From: Ga0077530 sp035565975
GTDB lineage: Bacteria; Pseudomonadota; Alphaproteobacteria; Rhizobiales; Hyphomicrobiaceae
NCBI GenBank assembly: GCA_035565975.1
Contig: DATMRT010000130.1
Location: 1 to 64,000, forward strand
Reading direction: 5' to 3'
DNA: 64,000 bases
The position numbers and the translations under genes were made by a program. Below are positions 61,398-64,000 of the stretch, in pieces (the stretch's first letter is position 1; each line of letters begins with the position of its first letter). The notes under the pieces are model-generated. The model did no database searches. It was not told where the DNA came from and was given only the letters and a program-made list of their open reading frames with translations.

Positions 61398-61787
61398 ATG
61401 ACGGCGAAGGTATCGGCACTTTCCGCGCAGCGCATTCTGCTCGCGGAAGACGACGATTCGATGCGCGGCTTCCTCACGCGCGCACTGACCAAGGCCGGCT
61501 ACGAGGTCGTTGCGTTCGCCAATGGCGCGGAAGCCTACGACCGGCTCAAGGAAGAGCCTTTCTCCCTTCTGCTGACGGATATCGTGATGCCGCGCATGGA
61601 CGGCATCGAGCTTGCGCGCCGTGCGAGTGAGATCGATCCCGAGCTGAAGATCATGTTCATCACCGGCTTTGCCGCCGTCACGCTCAACAACGACAGGCCG
61701 GCACCCAAGGACGCACGGGTCCTCTCCAAGCCGTTCCACCTCAAGGACCTCGTTGCCGAAGTGGACAAGCTCCTGACCGCAGCCTGA
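61398..61787 (+). CDS. cpdR: Single-domain response regulator CpdR
   Basis: CpdR is a stand-alone receiver domain that, when unphosphorylated, directs the ClpXP protease to its targets and so helps time the alphaproteobacterial cell cycle. The 129-residue protein has the acidic pocket AEDDDSM (16-22), phospho-acceptor Asp61 in LLTDIVMPRMDGIELA, the switch Thr in MFITGFAAV and the conserved Lys in VLSKPFHLKDL. Identity with CpdR of Caulobacter and Sinorhizobium is obvious over the whole length, apart from a slightly longer N-terminus. GAGG precedes the ATG. Confidence 0.95.
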   Translation: MTAKVSALSAQRILLAEDDDSMRGFLTRALTKAGYEVVAFANGAEAYDRLKEEPFSLLLTDIVMPRMDGIELARRASEIDPELKIMFITGFAAVTLNNDRPAPKDARVLSKPFHLKDLVAEVDKLLTAA

Positions 61788-62047
61788 CACGCACGGCACG
61801 ATCGCGCCCGCTGCGGCGTCAGACCATCCACCGCTCTTCTACTCGATCCGCGACAAACCTTTGACAAGGACCGGCCTCGCGCGCCACACTTATCCAAGGT
61901 GGGGTCCAACGTCGTGGGGATGGCGTTGACGGGTGCCACAAAGGCGCCGCTTTGGATTCCAAATTGGCGATTGTACCTCGACCTCGGCGGGCGGCTTGCG
62001 ATGCCGCGGGGAAGAGGGTGTGCACCAGCGTATCGGAAGCGAGTAAC

Positions 62048-62839
62048 GTGCGTTCTGTATTCAAGAAATCCGACTACGCCGGCGCGCCGAAGGGCATGGG
62101 CGCGCGAGGCACGAGGAGCCGCGCAGCACCCGTGCAGATCATGGCGATGTCGGAGCGGACATCCGGCCTCGATGAAAACCTCGGCTCGCTGGTCGGCGAC
62201 ATGCGCCTCGCGCTCGGCATGACGCCGGGAGAGCTGGCGCTACGCCTCGGCACGACCGTCGACACGATCATGACACTTGAGCAGGGCCGCCTGCGCGCGC
62301 TGCCGCACTGGGAAGAAACGCAACGTGTCGTGATGGGGCTCTGTGCGCTCCATCGCGTTGACCCGCGTCCTCTCCTGCAGCGCATCTACCAGCAGACGAA
62401 CCCCACGCACGCTGGCGCGCCGCCCGACAGGAGCCTCGGAGCCCTGCTGCGGGCAAGCGAGCGGACGGCTGACCGCACGACACACAAGACCACCGCGCCG
62501 CCGGAGCCAAGCTCACGCCGTCGCGCGGCGCCGAAGCCCGCACCAGCGCCCAAGAAGCGGTGGAAAGTCCGCCGCGCGGGCCGGGGACGCGGCCGTGCGC
62601 TCATGGCCGTGGCGGGGCCGATGGTGCTCATCGCATCGGTGGTATGGGGCATCCAGGCGCAACCGCGCGCGCTCCGCGAGGCCATTGCCGTGCTGCCCGC
62701 TTCCATTGCCCAGCCCATGCTGGCCGGTCTCGACACGCTGGCTGTCCGCCTCGCCCCGCGCCGCGACGGCCTCAAGTGGATCGATGTCGCCGATCCGAGC
62801 AGCCGCAAGGCCGACAAGCTGCAGGTCACCGCCAAATAG
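62048..62839 (+). CDS. HTH-domain membrane protein of unknown function
   Basis: A protein of about 263 residues (start uncertain). It has an N-terminal helix-turn-helix like that of RodZ/Cro-type regulators (LGSLVGDMRLALGMTPGELALRLGTTVDTIMTLEQGRL), a basic Pro/Arg-rich linker and one membrane helix (LMAVAGPMVLIASVVWGIQ). About 65 residues are predicted in the periplasm. The layout resembles a shortened RodZ. I use GTG 62048 (VRSVFKKSDY) as start because GAGTAAC precedes it; ATG 62096 or TTG 61952 are alternatives. It sits between cpdR and prfA on the same strand. Confidence 0.78.
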   Translation: MRSVFKKSDYAGAPKGMGARGTRSRAAPVQIMAMSERTSGLDENLGSLVGDMRLALGMTPGELALRLGTTVDTIMTLEQGRLRALPHWEETQRVVMGLCALHRVDPRPLLQRIYQQTNPTHAGAPPDRSLGALLRASERTADRTTHKTTAPPEPSSRRRAAPKPAPAPKKRWKVRRAGRGRGRALMAVAGPMVLIASVVWGIQAQPRALREAIAVLPASIAQPMLAGLDTLAVRLAPRRDGLKWIDVADPSSRKADKLQVTAK

Positions 62840-62989
62840 CGCGGCGCCGCCGTTCCCCAGTTTGGATCAACACCTGCGGCCCGCCGGCCGCCCGCCGCGC
62901 GATGGACGACGGTTCCCGGTTGCATCCCCAGGCGATCCGGCCCAGAAAGCGCGCTCCCCCCGCAGCGCGAATGGTCGTAAGAAGAGCGC

Positions 62990-64000
62990 ATGTCTATCCC
63001 GCAGCAGAAGCTCGACAAGCTGGTCGAGCGCTGGCACGTCGTGCAGGCCGAGCTCAACGCCGGCCCGAGCGCGGCCGACTTTGCGCGCCTGTCCAAGGAA
63101 TTCGCCGAGATCGACCCGGTCGTGCAGGCGATCGAGGCCCTGCGCAGCGCCGAGCGCGAGCGCGATGAGCTTACCGCCATGATCAAGGCGAGCGGGGGCG
63201 ATCGCGAGATGGCGGCCCTCGCGGAGGAAGAGCTGCGCGCGGTCAATGCCCGTCTCGAGCAGCTCGAGCACGATCTCAGGATCCAGCTCCTACCCAAAGA
63301 CTCAACCGACGATGCCGACGTCATTCTCGAAGTGCGCGCGGGCACAGGTGGCGACGAGGCCGCGCTCTTTGCCGCCGATCTCTTCCGCATGTACAGCCGC
63401 TATGCCGAGCAGCATCGCTGGAAGGTCGAGATCATCTCGATGTCGGAGAATGACCTCGGCGGCTACAAGGAAATTGTCGCCTCGATCTCGGGCAAAGGCG
63501 TGTTCGCGCGACTGAAGTTCGAGTCGGGCGTGCATCGCGTGCAGCGTGTGCCGGAAACCGAGGCGAGCGGGCGCATTCATACCTCGGCGGCGACCGTTGC
63601 CGTGCTGCCGGAGCCCGAGGAGGTCGACCTCGAAATCAAGCCCGAGGAGCTCAGGATCGACACCATGCGGGCGGGCGGCGCCGGCGGCCAGCACGTCAAC
63701 AAGACGGAATCGGCGGTGCGCATCCTGCACATACCGACCGGCATCATCGTCGTGTCGGCCGAAAAGTCGCAGCACCAGAACCGGCGGCTCGCCATGCAGG
63801 TCCTGCGCTCACGCCTCTACGAGATGCAGCGACAGCAATCGGATGAAGCGCGTGCCGCCGAGCGCAGGGGACAGGTCGGTTCCGGCGATCGCTCCCAGCG
63901 CATTCGCACGTACAATTTCCCGCAGGGGCGCGTCACCGACCACCGCATCAACCTCACTCTGCACAAGCTCGACGAATTGCTGGAAGGCGGCCCCGCGCTC
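62990..64000 (+). CDS. prfA: Peptide chain release factor 1, N-terminal part
   Basis: RF1 recognises UAA and UAG stop codons and triggers release of the finished protein. The gene runs off the right edge; 337 codons are visible of about 355-360. Features are the coiled N-terminal domain, VILEVRAGTGGDEAALFAADL, the RF1-type PxT codon-reading tripeptide region (RVPETEASGRIHTSA), and the catalytic GGQ loop in RAGGAGGQHVNKTESAVR. GAAGAG lies upstream of the ATG. In Alphaproteobacteria it is often followed by prmC, which would be just outside. Confidence 0.97.
   Translation, partial: MSIPQQKLDKLVERWHVVQAELNAGPSAADFARLSKEFAEIDPVVQAIEALRSAERERDELTAMIKASGGDREMAALAEEELRAVNARLEQLEHDLRIQLLPKDSTDDADVILEVRAGTGGDEAALFAADLFRMYSRYAEQHRWKVEIISMSENDLGGYKEIVASISGKGVFARLKFESGVHRVQRVPETEASGRIHTSAATVAVLPEPEEVDLEIKPEELRIDTMRAGGAGGQHVNKTESAVRILHIPTGIIVVSAEKSQHQNRRLAMQVLRSRLYEMQRQQSDEARAAERRGQVGSGDRSQRIRTYNFPQGRVTDHRINLTLHKLDELLEGGPAL

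Noticed and set aside
61788..62047. tRNA or small RNA gene between cpdR and the HTH gene
   Set aside because: A TTGACA-like element is present near 61861, but I found no cloverleaf, no TTCGAATC-type arm and no terminator.
1..64000. CRISPR arrays, insertion sequences, prophage genes
   Set aside because: No regularly spaced direct repeats, transposase or integrase frames were seen on either strand. The only repeats are the palindromic gene-end elements.

Overview
The window is a GC-rich chromosomal segment (about 65-68 % GC in typical coding lines) from an alphaproteobacterium, most likely of the order Hyphomicrobiales (Rhizobiales). Pointers are the mutS-glnD-murJ order at the left, an Asp-type (magnesium) HemB, a RibH2-type lumazine synthase under an FMN riboswitch, the CpdR response regulator, a bacterial Tim44-like protein, and crotonyl-CoA carboxylase/reductase, the signature enzyme of the ethylmalonyl-CoA pathway. 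I found no tRNA, rRNA, CRISPR array, prophage or insertion sequence.

Layout. 1-6 kb: end of mutS, a low-GC orphan gene, glnD and murJ. 6-12 kb: an FAD-linked D-2-hydroxyacid dehydrogenase and hemB on the minus strand, diverging from pyrB, a pyrC-like gene that has lost its metal ligands, and plsY. 12-20 kb: dprA, topA, rnr, a DUF983 gene and a Nudix hydrolase. 20-29 kb is envelope and metal related: rlpA, a lipoprotein, a His-rich TonB-dependent receptor with a Zur-like operator, a TonB-like protein, an SbmA/BacA-like ABC transporter and a Lys-rich exported peptide. 29-45 kb is mainly CoA and 2-hydroxyacid metabolism (FMN hydroxyacid dehydrogenase, MaoC-like protein, AccA, family III CoA-transferase, a thiolase-like protein, a two-subunit 3-oxoacid CoA-transferase, a 3-hydroxyisobutyrate dehydrogenase-like enzyme), interleaved with yifB, crcB, rluC, a Tim44-like gene, sfsA and small exported proteins.

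45-54 kb holds the two most interesting clusters. The first (45171-47687, minus strand) is four genes joined by 4-base stop/start overlaps: a sulfite-oxidase-family molybdoenzyme, a complete SdhB/FrdB-type iron-sulfur protein, and two small SdhC/SdhD-like membrane proteins. No flavoprotein (SdhA/FrdA) gene is present; the molybdoenzyme sits where it would be expected. The simplest reading is a membrane complex passing electrons from a molybdenum site through three Fe-S clusters to quinone. The second (48986-53868) pairs a GltD-like FAD oxidoreductase carrying ferredoxin domains with a two-gene 2-oxoacid:ferredoxin oxidoreductase.

54-64 kb: a TPR lipoprotein, metY, ccr, a nitronate-monooxygenase-like gene, ribH2 with its riboswitch, an N-formylglutamate amidohydrolase, cpdR, an HTH membrane protein and the start of prfA.

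A family of dispersed palindromic repeats (at about 5.9, 32.4, 35.2, 53.9, 56.5 and 59.2 kb) starts within a few bases of a stop codon each time. Three copies between convergent genes have two mirror-image arms, one per gene end.
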